Positions 12,787 to 24,563 of a stretch of 64,000 nucleotides of DNA are shown piece after piece (the first letter of the stretch is position 1; each line of letters starts with the position of its first letter). Position numbers and translations under genes: made by a program. This DNA is from Onchocerca volvulus (Eukaryota > Nematoda > Chromadorea > Rhabditida > Onchocercidae), in the NCBI GenBank assembly GCA_000499405.2, contig HG738136.1, forward strand, positions 1,475,274 through 1,539,273, read 5' to 3'. The notes beneath the pieces are model-generated. The model made no database searches, was not told the DNA's origin, and saw nothing but the letters and a program-made list of their open reading frames with translations.

Positions 12787-13096
12787 GAATGCCCTATATT
12801 CATCTATGCCGTAGCATCAGCTTCAAATAGTCATGTCCTCATTACACGTAATATTAATTAATATTCCCTGAGCACCTTTCATTGAATGTTATCAAGGAAT
12901 GGATTGGATATTGCAACCTTTGAAGCGGTAACTGTCCTATCTTTCCCTCCTGCCTTTCTAGTACCAATCATTGCTTTACCCATTTCACTCATTACAGTTC
13001 ATGTATCAGCAAAATCAAGATTAATGAGTCCTGGCACAAACATTATGTCAGTTACTCCTCTAAGGTCAATATGCAGAACTTTTATTAGCCATTACT
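12787..13096 (-). pseudogene. ftsZ: Decayed Wolbachia-like ftsZ fragment
   Basis: The minus strand gives VLHIDLRGVTDIMFVPGLIN, then LDFAD, then TVMSEMGKAMIGT, then VAISNPFLDN, and after a frameshift MKGAQGILINIT and FEADATA. These are successive motifs of alphaproteobacterial FtsZ, the tubulin-like cell-division GTPase (canonical INLDFADI, SEMGKAMIGTGEA, ISNPLLDNVSMKGAQGILINITGG). At least two in-frame stops (in place of a residue after LDFADT and near the end) and two frameshifts make it dead. Nematodes have no FtsZ, so it is almost certainly a nuclear Wolbachia transfer. Its right end coincides with the point where the worm's tandem block resumes. Confidence 0.88.
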
Positions 13097-13529
13097 TCAG
13101 TTCCTGATTCTAACTTTTTATCGAGAAAATAGAGGATGGAGAAACAAATCATCGATTATTTCCTTTCATCGGTACTATTACTTGTACGGTATATTTGAAC
13201 TGAAGTTAGTCTGAAATGAGGTTATGCAACTTTTTTTTTGCCGATTATTCGTTTCTTTCGAATTTCCATTCACCTTGAAATGCCTTTTTTTTTTACCTTA
13301 TTTATTGCTTATTTTTATTATGGTAATCAATTTTCTGCAAACAAACTCCAGCATTCAATGAATTCCGCTAGTTGATCTTTCAATGACCTATTTTATTTCA
13401 TTTATTGATGGATTATTGGTTAAATTATTTAATTAGAATTAAAATGCAAGCAATAGCATTTTAGCTGCATAAAGTAAGAATAACCATCGATAATAGCGTA
13501 TTTAATCAGTAAATGATTTCGAAGCCTTA

Positions 13530-14515
13530 CCTTTAATTAACACGCGCTTAATTCATAAAAAAAATTTTGACATAACGTTGCATTCGAATAGGCGCGTGCT
13601 TCTCTATATGTATCCCCCTTTTTTTTACTTGTCTGTAAGGATGGACATGTTTCCCGCCAAAACGTCGCAAGGATAAACATGTTTACTGCCGAAACGCTCC
13701 GTTTAACAGATAAACAAAGTAAGGTTAACCACTCATTCTGCTAGTCGACAAAAAATCTACATAAATAAAAATATAAATGTTCGTTGTAGTTTTTGACACA
13801 ATGTTGCATTCGAATAGGCGCGTGTTTTTATATAGATATACTTACTTTTCTTTTTTTTTATCTGTCATACTTGTACCAAGGTAAAAGTAAAATGATGGAA
13901 ATTTTTATTCATATAGATTGTCGAATTTTTAAAGAAAAGATAACTTTTAATTTGAAGTTTGACATTTAATGACTTACATTTGGGATCGTGAGCAATTGTC
14001 TGCGTGACCAGCTGGATTTATTTGAACTTCTATTCTTATTCAGTAGATACAGATATAGAAGCGACAACCAGTTTGAATTGCGTTTGAATCTCAAACTTCA
14101 TACTTGATTATTAAACCTTTGTTTAAAAAAACCGGACAATGTAATACGACATGCAAGTTATTAATCAATAATATCAATATAACAAAATTAATGATAAATA
14201 AGAGAGGTAGGCGATATAAATGGAAATAGAAAAAACCAGGTCAGAAATACAGAAACCGTCCTCATTTATTGGCTCAGTGCCAGAACAGCTAACAGTAACA
14301 AACTGTTTCGAAATACAACCGTCTTATTCCGTTGGGAATAAGTTGGTTGCTTACACATTAAGGAAGCATAACATTAAGTAAATTATTGAGTAAACATCAA
14401 AACAACAATTAAAATTTACAAAAATGACTGAATTAAAAAACTGATATCATGAATCTCGCGGAATTTCTGACATAGACTAAATGGACAGCCACGCGGAGTG
14501 TAGAGCTAGTTATCT
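13530..14515. repeat. Second insertion in unit 2 with dispersed repeat copies
   Basis: Unit 1 passes from about 4290 to 4480 with little in between, whereas unit 2 has nearly 1 kb between the matching points. The extra DNA carries two copies of a dispersed motif, ACGTTGCATTCGAATAGGCG at about 13575-13600 and a near copy at about 13800-13822, and a pair of CATGTTT-(C/A)C-GCC words at 13648-13705 that recur in reverse complement at 60664-60722. The same dispersed motif occurs at about 33990, 34180, 41520 and 42115. No coding region was recognised. Confidence 0.5.
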
Positions 14516-14925
14516 AATATATTCATTTATTTTTACACCTCATTTCAATCAATAAGTTATTTATCAATTTTAATATTGCAAACTACGGCAGAGTTGTGAA
14601 AAACTTTCGTGACGATAAATTTCGACATAAAATTTACTCAAAACACAATCTGCCTAAAAATTTGCTGAATTTTATTTATAGAACAACATAACAATCAAAC
14701 AAAATTTTGCATAGTTTTTAAAAGTTTCGAATCAGCACAGTAATCAATGATATTTGGAGAAAATAAACCATATTAAAAATTATACTGAGTAGGAATATTT
14801 CGTGGAATTGTACTAATGATATGGTATTTATTGCATTCATGTGATATTCTTGAGTATTCGAATGATGCTGTGCTGTATCTACACGATGAGCTAGTTTCAT
14901 TTTCAATATGGAATGACAAATTGAC

Positions 14926-15556
14926 TTAATCTTTCTTAGATATAGGAAGATGTACTACATCATATTTCTTATATATAGGAAGATGTACTGTGTCGCGTTT
15001 CTCAAATATATGAATTTCTATTACCTCATCACTGTTATGATCACAACTAATTGACAATGAGCCACAAGGAGTTCGTTTAGTTGAAACTTCTTCATAAGAA
15101 TCATAATAATAATAACTACTATCATCATCTTTTTTTTTCTTTTTAGTTTGTTTCTTCTTTGTCGAACTTTCTTGAATTGAACTGGAAATTGCTGCATTAG
15201 CATTATTGTTGAACGACTGAAATTTAAAATAAGCTTTTGTTAGAAACGTTGGCGCTGAATTGAACATTAATACTGATTGTATCATATATTACAGTTGTGC
15301 TACATTATATGACATATTAAATATTATCAAAACTATAAAGCATACATTATCGCCTGCCGTATTATTATTGAACGAATTTATATTGACATTGAATACTACT
15401 GTATCCGTTTCAGCAATTACTAATATTGTGCTGAAGAAGAAGAATATATTAATAAACATGAGTGATATGATAAAAACAAAAAACATCTATTTATTACTCT
15501 AAAACTTACATTATCATTAGAACAATCGAATATTTAGTGATAACGAATAGCAACAT
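14926..15556 (-). CDS. Secreted Ser/Lys/Asp/Tyr-rich protein, tandem family copy 3
   Basis: Complete three-exon gene: 15556-15510, 15430-15346 and 15216-14926; 423 nt, 140 aa, all GT-AG and in phase. The leader MLLFVITKYSIVLMIITILV then IAETDTV is homologous to copies 1 and 2. Exon 2 is 85 nt rather than 34 because the donor used in copies 1 and 2 has been lost (GTATTC replaces GTAAGT/GTGAGT) and a later GTATGC is used, adding 17 codons of Asn-rich sequence. Exon 3 codes a Ser/Thr and Lys block (STKKKQTKKKKKDDDSS), YYYYDSYEEV, then a Cys pair region (TPCGSLSISCDHNSDE) and a closing imperfect repeat (DTVHLPIYKK, DVVHLPISKK). This mature region shares nothing obvious with copy 2. Function unknown; secretion is inferred from the leader. 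Confidence 0.75.
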
Positions 15557-18500
15557 GATAAGAATTCAAAATCCCTGCAAATATGATTTAGTTTATAACC
15601 GATACTACTACAATAAGGCTTACAAAGCGTATGGTAACTTTTCTATGAAACCGTAAAAAAATGCCCATTATATTCTTGTTGATTAAATTAACCATATAAA
15701 TTCTTAGTGAACTGAAACGTTCACAGTTGATGAAAGATATGTGAGATACATTTGTTTATGTTTGTCAGAAATAAAATTTATCATAATTTTTTTAGGAGAA
15801 ATTGGCAAGCATTATAAAATTCAGAATGAAAATTAATCAAAAAGTGAGTAAAATATGCTATGCAACATCGATGAGAGATCGAAAATCATTACAAGAAAAA
15901 ATCTTTGTTGTTTCACTGTTAGTTAAATTTAAAGTATCGGACTGGACTGGGGAATTTGTCTTTTTTGTCGAATTTGATTGCACTTTTTCAACTTTAGTTC
16001 TGTCTCTGAAATAGTTTCTTCCAAGACATCAAGAAAACCAAATGCGCAAACAATTTGAAGCAATAATGTGAGAAGGTGACTAATTCCATGTTCGCCAAAC
16101 AATAATCAATTACAAATAATCAATATTTGATCGAGACTATACTTTTGCACGACCACGAAAGTTTTGTGTGGCTGATTTTGAAAACGTAAAATATTCAGCA
16201 ACAAAAAAAAAAAAATTATTTAGGTAAACTGAATAAGTAAAACAGGATGTTCTGATTATCTTTCCAGAAGATAATCATTCATTCGTAAACTCATACAAAA
16301 GGCAGAATGATATGTTTATCGGTATGGTAACTTACTGTAATGTTCTCTATTACCGTAATAAAATGTCAATGGCCGTAATCACTGAAGGGATTGTTCCTTT
16401 TCTATTTGATTTTCTTTATCAACCATATACTCTTCTTTCTGACAACTGAATAGATTAGAATGACCGAAAAGATAAGTATTATCATTTTCTCTTTCCTTTT
16501 TCGTAAAAATTACCTGTTAAATTGATTTCATTCTTCTTACTGTACTTATCGTAATACTTTGATCCAAGAAGGTCGCAAATGATTGCTCTATGGTAAGTAA
16601 TGTCCTACAACATTAAGTTATACTTCAGTTAAATAATGGTCACATTATTAGTTTGCCTGCATCTGTCAATATTTAAAAAAAAATGCTTAAGAATGCTTTC
16701 ATCAAATGATATTTAAATTATTAAGTAACTCACTCTATTCAAGAAGAAAGTCAGAAAGTTTTAGTTCATTTTGTCACACCTAACAAAGTCCTACTGTATT
16801 TTGTTCATTAATGAATGAAATTTTCATAATTCATTCTCTGAAAACTAAACAAAACGAAAAGTCTAAATGATCTTGACAATGAAATAATTACATTCAGAAT
16901 ATTTGTGCTATATCAAAAGATGGACATGTCAAATGATTAATTAAGTTGGTAGTTCTGATATCACAAAATAAACGTACAAGATTTATTTCTAATAAAAAAA
17001 TAAAATATGGCATAAATGATTAGCAAATTAGAAGCTATTAGACTAGTTGTTAAATAGACGAGCTATTTAGACGTAATAAGAGAGTAATTTTAGCAAAGCT
17101 TCCCAATTCACCGACTGATAAATTGACTTTTATTGATTAGTTAAAAAAAATAAAACTTATGATATGAGTTCCATTGATTATCTTAAATTTTATTTATGGA
17201 GCAAATTAATAAAAAGAATTCCTCACTAATCAAAAGAAAAATGAAGAGGAAAAAAGTAAAATAAGAAGCGATTGCGACTAGTATGACTTTATAATTCATT
17301 TGCAATTATCTATCACCTAACAAAAAAAACCAACTATCCTATTTTAAACCTAGTTCATCTATATTTAAGGAAAATAACAAATCAATATTGGAAGAAATAT
17401 AGCAAATATTAATCCTTTCTGTTTTTAAAAAGTAAGTAAAAAGATGCAAAAATTTATTCGATTCCCAATAAAGCAATAATTATTGCATTCTTCAGAAAAA
17501 TGAAATTCGTATTTAGTAACGAATTAAATAGATCCTCGAGTTCAAGAGCTTTTCCGGATAAAAATAAGGATGAATGGACGGATAAATGGAACATATGTCA
17601 TTCAAACAGTGAAATAACGGTTGCCGAAGAAAATATATTGTTCGATGTTGTATTTTTTTTTTCGCATTTTATATTGTATTTCGCATTTCCTCGATGTTGT
17701 GAAGAAAGAAATAAAGAAATGAAAGAAAATGATTCCTTAAAAGCTAACGATTTTTTTTTTTTTTTTTTTTTGAAAAAGAATTGAACGAGTTCCAAATTAT
17801 TGTAAAGTTACTTCTGTTTCATCTGTACTTTTTTCTTTACTTACAATTTTTGATGACGGCTAGAATTTTAAAATAACAAAGTACCAATTGATCAAAGTTC
17901 TAACCACGAAGTCTGAAGAATTTAGACAACTGCTTATTTATTTAAGCGAATGATTTCCTGATCATCCGTTTTTTGCGTCCAGAAATTGGTGAATCATGAT
18001 ATTGCAATGTTCCGTGATCAATATTTGAATGATTATTTAGAAGATCTATGTACTTCCAAGAGAAAGACGGTATAACATATGATTCATGTCTGCGAAGTAA
18101 TTGAAATGAAATTAATGCACTAATTTTTTTTTTTGTTTCGTTTGTTTCATTATTGTATGAACATTTGTTAAATCTGAAAATAAACTCAAAATGGCTTTTC
18201 TGCTCATTAATATTTCATGAGTTTTTATTAATAACAAAGAGAAATTATGAACGAATTAAATGGAAAATGAATTTGTGATGAAAAATGAACGATGCAGTGA
18301 TGTAGAATATTAATTGCAATAAATGGAATAAAAAATAATCATTTGTCTATAAAAACGATACAAATATGATAAAATTTATTAAAAATTGGAATGAATTTAT
18401 CATTATTTTGGAATAAACGAAAAATATGAATGGATAAATGAAGTTTGATTAAATTTCAATAATGTATCATTGATTATTATAGCATATTACTTGAGCCAAA

Positions 18501-18740
18501 TAATAATTCATTTTAAAAATAATTTCTGCATAGATAATGATTCAATATGACTTCCATAGCACATTTCTATCTTCACAAGAAACAAAAATATTATAAAGTT
18601 GTCTTCGGAATTGTCTTTTTTTTAACTTCTGAATAGAACTTAAAGCAAATTCATTAAATTATTTTTGTTTAATTCTGCTTTATCTTCTCGCAATGGCTGA
18701 AAAAATTTACAAAATTTAATCATTAGTTCAGATTGAAATT
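15557..18740. repeat. Duplicated upstream block, unit 3 (no gene seen)
   Basis: Diverged relative of units 1 and 2, still recognisable at many points, for example the CTATAAAAACGAT segment near 18347 matching 3554 and 9445, and the CAATGGCTGAAA end near 18691. An open frame at 17500-17784 (starting MKFVFSNELNRSSSS) has no counterpart kept open in the other units and ends in a poly-T run, so it is not called. Confidence 0.5.
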
Positions 18741-21700
18741 TGGGAAATAATGTAGATTTGATTTATTAAATTCATTTGAAGAAAGTACCATTCGTAAATT
18801 AAGATATTTGGATAAGAAGTATCGAGTAGTTTATTAAGCCTATTTTGAGTTCTATTTAGAAATTATTGACGATTTTACAATATCATTGTTTCCTTTAAAG
18901 ATAAAAGTGTCATCAGTTTTATAAGCCGAATTCCGAGTTTCTTTTTTTTCTCCTTTTTTTTTTTTTTTTTTCTATGCGGGATCATTTACATGATAAAAGA
19001 TCAAAAAAAAATTGATATCAATTCAATTAATGACACTTCTTGCATCAATATCGTGTAAGAGAAATATTTCTCTTTAAATTTTAAAATTTGTAACGGTATT
19101 TCCTTAAATAAAATTACCATTAATCACTTAATAATCTAGAAACTCTTAATTTTTTAATATTAAAAACAGCTAAACGATTGAGTACTTTCTGATGTAAATT
19201 AATTTCTATATTATTTTACAACAAAGAGAATTTATAGGACTTCCAAATTTCAGAAAAAAAAAGCAAAAAACTACGTAAAATTATGATAATTATCAACTTG
19301 TGTTATTATATTTTATTTTTTTAGGTATGCAATAACTTTCGTATTCGATAACTTTGATATGTAAGAAATCCGCTCAAAATTAACGAAGCACTAAAGTCAA
19401 ATAAACAATATTATTAATTAATTAAATTAAAAAATTTCAATGGAGGACGAATTGAAGTGTATGTACTTTTCATTAATTTTTTCTCAAACTTTGAAGTTTT
19501 TTTTTTTTTTTTTTGATAATTTAGATTTTATTTTCAAAAAATCACGAAAAATGCGAAAATTCTTTCTGAAATAATCGGACGAATATTTGTAAACTTTTTT
19601 ATATTTCAAAAAATCATTGACATTACCCTATTTTTGTAAATGATACAAAAGCGATATAGTTCATTTTTGTTTACAGTGATGCAAAAACTATTTTTTCTTC
19701 GCAAATCAATCAAGTCAGAAGTTTAATGCGATACTGTTCTTTCGCAAATTTATAACCTCGAAATTCAACCATATAAAAATTAGAGTTCTTTTTTAACAAT
19801 TTATGAAAGGCAATTTTTTTGCCCATTGTGATTGAAGAAAAATAAGAAAGCAGAAAAAGATTGCCAAGAACGGATATGAAATAAAGTGATGAAAGTTTGT
19901 TGTTTTATTAAAATTATTTCGTTTATTTTATTTTTGTGATAAATTATATCAAAAATTATAAAAATGACAGTTTCAATTCTCATTTCTATATACTATTAAA
20001 TAAATTCGTCAATATTAGTCAATTATTGTAGCATTTTCGTTTCAATTAATAAATATGATTTTGTAGCGAATAATTTTTTCCTTTTTTCGTTTTTTTTTTT
20101 TTTTTTTGTTTTTACTTTTATTATTTCTATTTTTTTTGCAACAATTTATACGAAATAATAATCTTGAATTAATTACTGATATGTCATAACCAATACTTAA
20201 ATTATTGAACAAATGCATATTTGCAAAGATATCGCATAATTATTTAGATTAATAATTCATGCGAAAATGTTTCGGGAATGTTATCATAGCAAATTAACTC
20301 CAAATTAAATTTAATTATTCAAATTGGTCTTTGAATAGCAAATGGTTTCGCAAACTGCAAAAAGTCTTTGAATAGCAAATGCTTTCGCAAACTGCAAAAA
20401 GTCTTTGAATAGCAAATGGTTTCGCAAACTGCAAAAAGTCTTTGAATAGCAAATGGTTTCGCAAACTGCAAGCCATTATCAATGATAATTTTCATTAACA
20501 AATTTATATATGCATAAATTTCAAATTAAACTTAATTATCTAGATCTCTATACATATATTAGTTCATATTTTAATTTCTGCTGTAATTTGACTACAGATG
20601 ATTAAATTTTAGTAAAAATATCAAAGAATATCCAAGCAAATTGGTTACTGGATTATTCTTTCTTTTGTCGCTCGTAGAGAGGAATACTGCTCAACCAAAT
20701 TGTCAAATTGTTGCTACCGTTGTGATGATCCTGTGTGAATGTAAAACATATGTATTTGAATGTTGTAATTTGATTTTTTAATTATTTGATTTTCTTTTTT
20801 TCAATAATTTGATGAATTTGATTTTTTAATAATCTATTCTTCAATCCGAAATTAGTCAACTTTTGACTTTTTTTTTAGCATTCTATCATTAATGCTTTTT
20901 AACAAGTTTTAAACTATTTAATTTAATTCATTTTTTAACTTCAACATTCCAGCTGATAGATGAAAAACTGCAAACTGTTGTTTGAAAATGATCAAATAAC
21001 GCTTTTTCAAGAGTTATGTTTATTACTTTTTATTTTTTTAAGCTTTTTTTTTTTCTTTTATATTCTATTCAATTGTTTCAGTTAACTGTAAAAAAAACAA
21101 ATATAGTTAATTTGCTTATTTAATATTTTACATTTCGTAGAAAACCACAGAAAGTGATCTAATACAGTACTTCCAATGAGAATTACAAGTGACTTTTTCA
21201 AGAAATCATTTTCTGGGCCAAAATCTATGTAAGTAATTTGCTTCTTTTAAAATCGAAATAAATTAAATTTTTAATAAAAATTGAAATCTGTCGACAGGAT
21301 GATTGCTGATGCTTATATAATAATGTTTAAGTGAATAGTAACAGGAATTAAATTCATTTGATTGTTTAAAAATGAAACTTTCAAAATGGACGGCCAACCA
21401 AAAAATAGCTCAGTAAAAGACAGAAAATTATATTTTAGAATTGATAAATCAAATTTTTTGATAGAATATGAGTTGTACCATTTGGAACTATGATCAGAAA
21501 GAATATTAGCAATTAAAAAAGGCAGAAATGTGAAGTAAGGAAAAAAGTAACCTTTAATTTAAAAAAAAAAAACTTTAATTAAAAACGAAGAAGAGAATGA
21601 AAATGCAAAGAGGGATAAAAAAAGAGAAACATTTGTTTGTAACAGTTTCATCGTTCTTTTCAAATCTACTAATCACTGACTCATAAATCATTTTATCTGA

Positions 21701-22685
21701 CAATTTTTAGAAATTAAATAAACATCTTTTAATCTTCAAATGCTACAATGTTATTGTTTCATTCACATTTCAACATTAAATTTCAAATTCAAATGGTAAA
21801 GTAAAAAGAAATAAAAATAATAATTGAAATAATAATTTTAATTTACGGTCTTTTGAAGCTTTCGACGCAATTTATAGTCGTTTATACTATTATGGTTAAT
21901 TAAGATAATCATGAATGCTAATTAATCATTATCATTTGTCAATTATCAATGTATGTGTCTATTTGTGATCATTTTTCTACATTGAATAAATCTTAATGAT
22001 GCATTAAAAAATGCAATTAAATAAGGAAACAACTTTAGAAATCACTAATATCATTAACACTAATATTTTAGTTTATCTTTTCTTACCGGAATAGTAGAAA
22101 ACCTTTTTTGGGCAACTTTGATAGCAAATTTGCATCACACGAATGTCAAATATTCGTCAAATAAGCGTCGAATATTCTAATTTAGCACAATTCTATTAAA
22201 AATTCAATCAATAATTTCTAGCTATTTATTAATAATGAAAAATTTGCATGCAATGCAATGATAAGATAAAATGATTTTCTTCTTAATCTCAGTCATCATT
22301 TTACATTCTTTAGAGCAAGAGATAGGTCCAAGTTTTTAAAAAAAAAAAAAAAAAAACTACACTTGGAAAATATCTGGTTGGTTTTGCTTATCAATTTTAA
22401 TCTCAATTATTTCCTCGGATCTGATATTCTTCACTTCAGCAAGCGAATTTTAACAATGCTATCATTTTTATTATCAATACTATAAATTAATATTTGCTAT
22501 AGATATGGAAATGATACCTGTGAATGAAAATATTATTACTCTTAATACCTATAATTTCATTTTTACAAGAAATATCTAATCGAACGCGAAAATATCTTTT
22601 GCCATTTTAGTTATTCAGAGAAGAGAAAAAACTTGATAAAGTTGCTAGTTCATATCTTATCAAGTTTATCATATCAATTAAATCT
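18741..22685. other. Gene-poor interval
   Basis: No coding exon, RNA gene or bacterial fragment recognised. Contains long poly-T and poly-A tracts (for example 18955-18971, 19498-19514, 22340-22356) and the minisatellite at 20327-20472. Confidence 0.4.
20327..20472. repeat. 37-bp minisatellite, about four copies
   Basis: Unit starts GTCTTTGAATAGCAAATGGT and ends TTCGCAAACTGCAAAAA. Copies begin at 20327, 20364, 20401 and 20438, exactly 37 bp apart, with one substitution visible (GG to GC in the second copy); the last copy is slightly short. Because 37 is not a multiple of three, the open frame on the minus strand across it is not a protein repeat. Confidence 0.95.
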
Positions 22686-24563
22686 ATGAATCATTCCTGT
22701 ATTTTGGTGATATTGATGTTAGCAACATCAATGACATCGGTGGTGGCAGAAAAAGATTCCGAAGAAGATGATAAAATTGAGAAAACAATAAAAAATCCAT
22801 TTAAAATTAGCATAAAAGGAATGATGAAATGTGGTCATCGAAGTGCTTATGCAGTGTTAATTAATAGCATTGAAGAAGTTAAATGTAAGTTTTTTTTTTT
22901 TTTTTTTCTCACTCTGTTTAAATATATAATTACAAAAATTTTTCAGTCTATTTGAAATATATAAGGAAATTTTTCATATTAGGTGTTTTCTTTTTACAAA
23001 TTTCAAATTTCAAGAATTTTTTTTAACAAATTTATATTTCCATGCAAACTTTTTGTCATCCAACGAATAGTTTTTTTTTTTTTTTTTTTCGTATTGATTC
23101 GTTTTAATTTATCTGAATTATAATAAAACTATGCAAAATACATCTCTCCAACATAGTTATCTTATCATTCAAATTCAAATACCAATCGATGTTTGACATT
23201 TGAACTTTGACAATTGAGATTTGTTGGTTGAGTGAATTTTCAATTATTTTTTTCCGATTTTTACAGGATTAAAAAAATTATAGGATTATCATGGCTTATT
23301 AAATGACAATAAACTTTTTTCTGGTATATATAATACCTAACAATATCTTATCATTACTAATTCATGAATAGTGATGCTTAAGAAAAATAAATTTTGCTAA
23401 ATCGAATTTTGTCAAAATTTTTTAATTGTCTAGCCTATATGTTAGACCTTAATTTGTTTAACAAGATAAGAAAAAAAAAGAAAAAAAAACTTCAATTTAA
23501 TTACTTGAAGAAGTTAGAAATCTTATTATTAACTTTGAAATTAGTAAGTTTAATATTAAAAATTTTTAAAATTTTAAAAAAAAAATTAAAAATAATTTTA
23601 TTTGAAGGAATTTTGTCATCTAAATTTACATTTTTTTTTTTTTGAAGTCAAAGAATATGGCTTTACTGGAAAAGGTTTTTTACGAACTAGCCATTATTAT
23701 CTAAGTGATCGTACCGGTAAATTTAATTTTGATGCAACAAGATATGCTACCGATCATAAGTTATATTTAAATATTACCCATTATTGTATTTCTGATCATG
23801 AAAAACGTAACGTGTATCAGGTGGTTTTTTCTTTTTTTTTTTTCAAATTATTCTTTTTTTTTTTCATTTTATTATTTTTTCCCATCACAAAATTTCAGCT
23901 CATAGCTGGAAGTTGATAAGCTGATTAGTGAGATTAAAATGAATATGCAAAATAATTAGATTCAATTTCTAACTCAACAATAAGTATATTTAAAAAGCTT
24001 TGATAGCAAAACGAATAATATATTATTCAGTTATGATCGATCATATCAATAAAAAATTTTTGCAGAAGTTTAATACTAAAAATTTTTCAAAAATAAAGCA
24101 AAATTAGCATACAAAATTGCATATATTTTCTAAAATAATATTCACAAAGATTATTTAATCGATTTAGCTGTTTAATAATTTAAAAAATTTTGATTTGATA
24201 ATTGTATGTTTGCATGGCAATTGCAGCTATTAGAAAAAGTTTGTAAAAAATTTTACAACTCATTAACAGTTAAATCATTCCAATTTAATTCAATCATTTA
24301 GTAATGTTTTAAAAAAAGTAAAATTCAAAATAAAGTGATGAACAAATTTTATGAAAATTTAAATGAAACTAAGCAAATAATTCTTGCAGAATTGTTTTAT
24401 GCAAGTGAAGCATGAAATTAAAGGTGATTTGAGAGCAATTAGATTTGACCTGAATGAAATTGATTTAGAAGAATTCAATTATCAATCTGAAGATGTAAAA
24501 TGTGTTGATTGGCCCTATAAATATCCAAAATATTATGAAACCAAGCATAATGGTGATTTGTGA
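22686..24563 (+). CDS. Transthyretin-like (TTL/TTR family) secreted protein
   Basis: Complete three-exon gene: 22686-22884, 23648-23820 and 24390-24563; 546 nt, 181 aa, phases consistent. Residues 1 to about 21 are a signal peptide (MNHSCILVILMLATSMTSVVA), followed by an acidic stretch (EKDSEEDDK). The domain begins ISIKGMMKCGHRSAYAVLIN, in the place of the family's typical GxLxCxGxPAxxVxVxL start; later come the family-like DRTGKFNFDA, where most members have DxxGxFxLxG, then LYLNITHYC, NCFMQVKHEI and a C-terminal KCVDWPYKYP. Nematode transthyretin-like proteins are a large, nematode-expanded secreted family; one C. elegans member (TTR-52) bridges dying cells to phagocytes, but the role of most is unknown. 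Four cysteines in the mature domain fit the family. A probable AATAAA lies at 24708-24713. The low similarity to the archetype suggests a divergent member. Confidence 0.85.

Larger units (their letters stand above)
9706..13096. other. About 3.4 kb insertion in unit 2 with Wolbachia-derived fragments
   Basis: The tandem block resumes at 13098: the CCTGATTCTAAC-type sequence there corresponds to unit 1 near 3833, and the sequence before 9706 corresponds to unit 1 up to about 3826. The DNA between is absent from unit 1, so it was gained by unit 2 or lost from unit 1. It contains decayed minus-strand fragments of bacterial pccB (11987-12143), dnaE (12155-12229) and ftsZ (12787-13096), annotated separately. 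The left part (9706-11980) holds two related T-rich segments (about 9709-9780 and 9900-9980), a hairpin at 10670-10735 and two imperfect repeats of about 180 bp (about 11400-11580 and 11720-11900). A 61-codon open frame at 10022-10207 with a hydrophobic middle could be chance. No transposase was recognised. Confidence 0.6.

Noticed and set aside
12886..13107. 73-codon plus-strand open frame over the ftsZ fragment
   Set aside because: The opposite strand gives clear FtsZ motifs; the plus frame is a shadow.
17500..17784. 94-codon open frame starting MKFVFSNELNRSSSS
   Set aside because: Lies in duplicated unit 3, ends in poly-T, and is not kept open in units 1 or 2.
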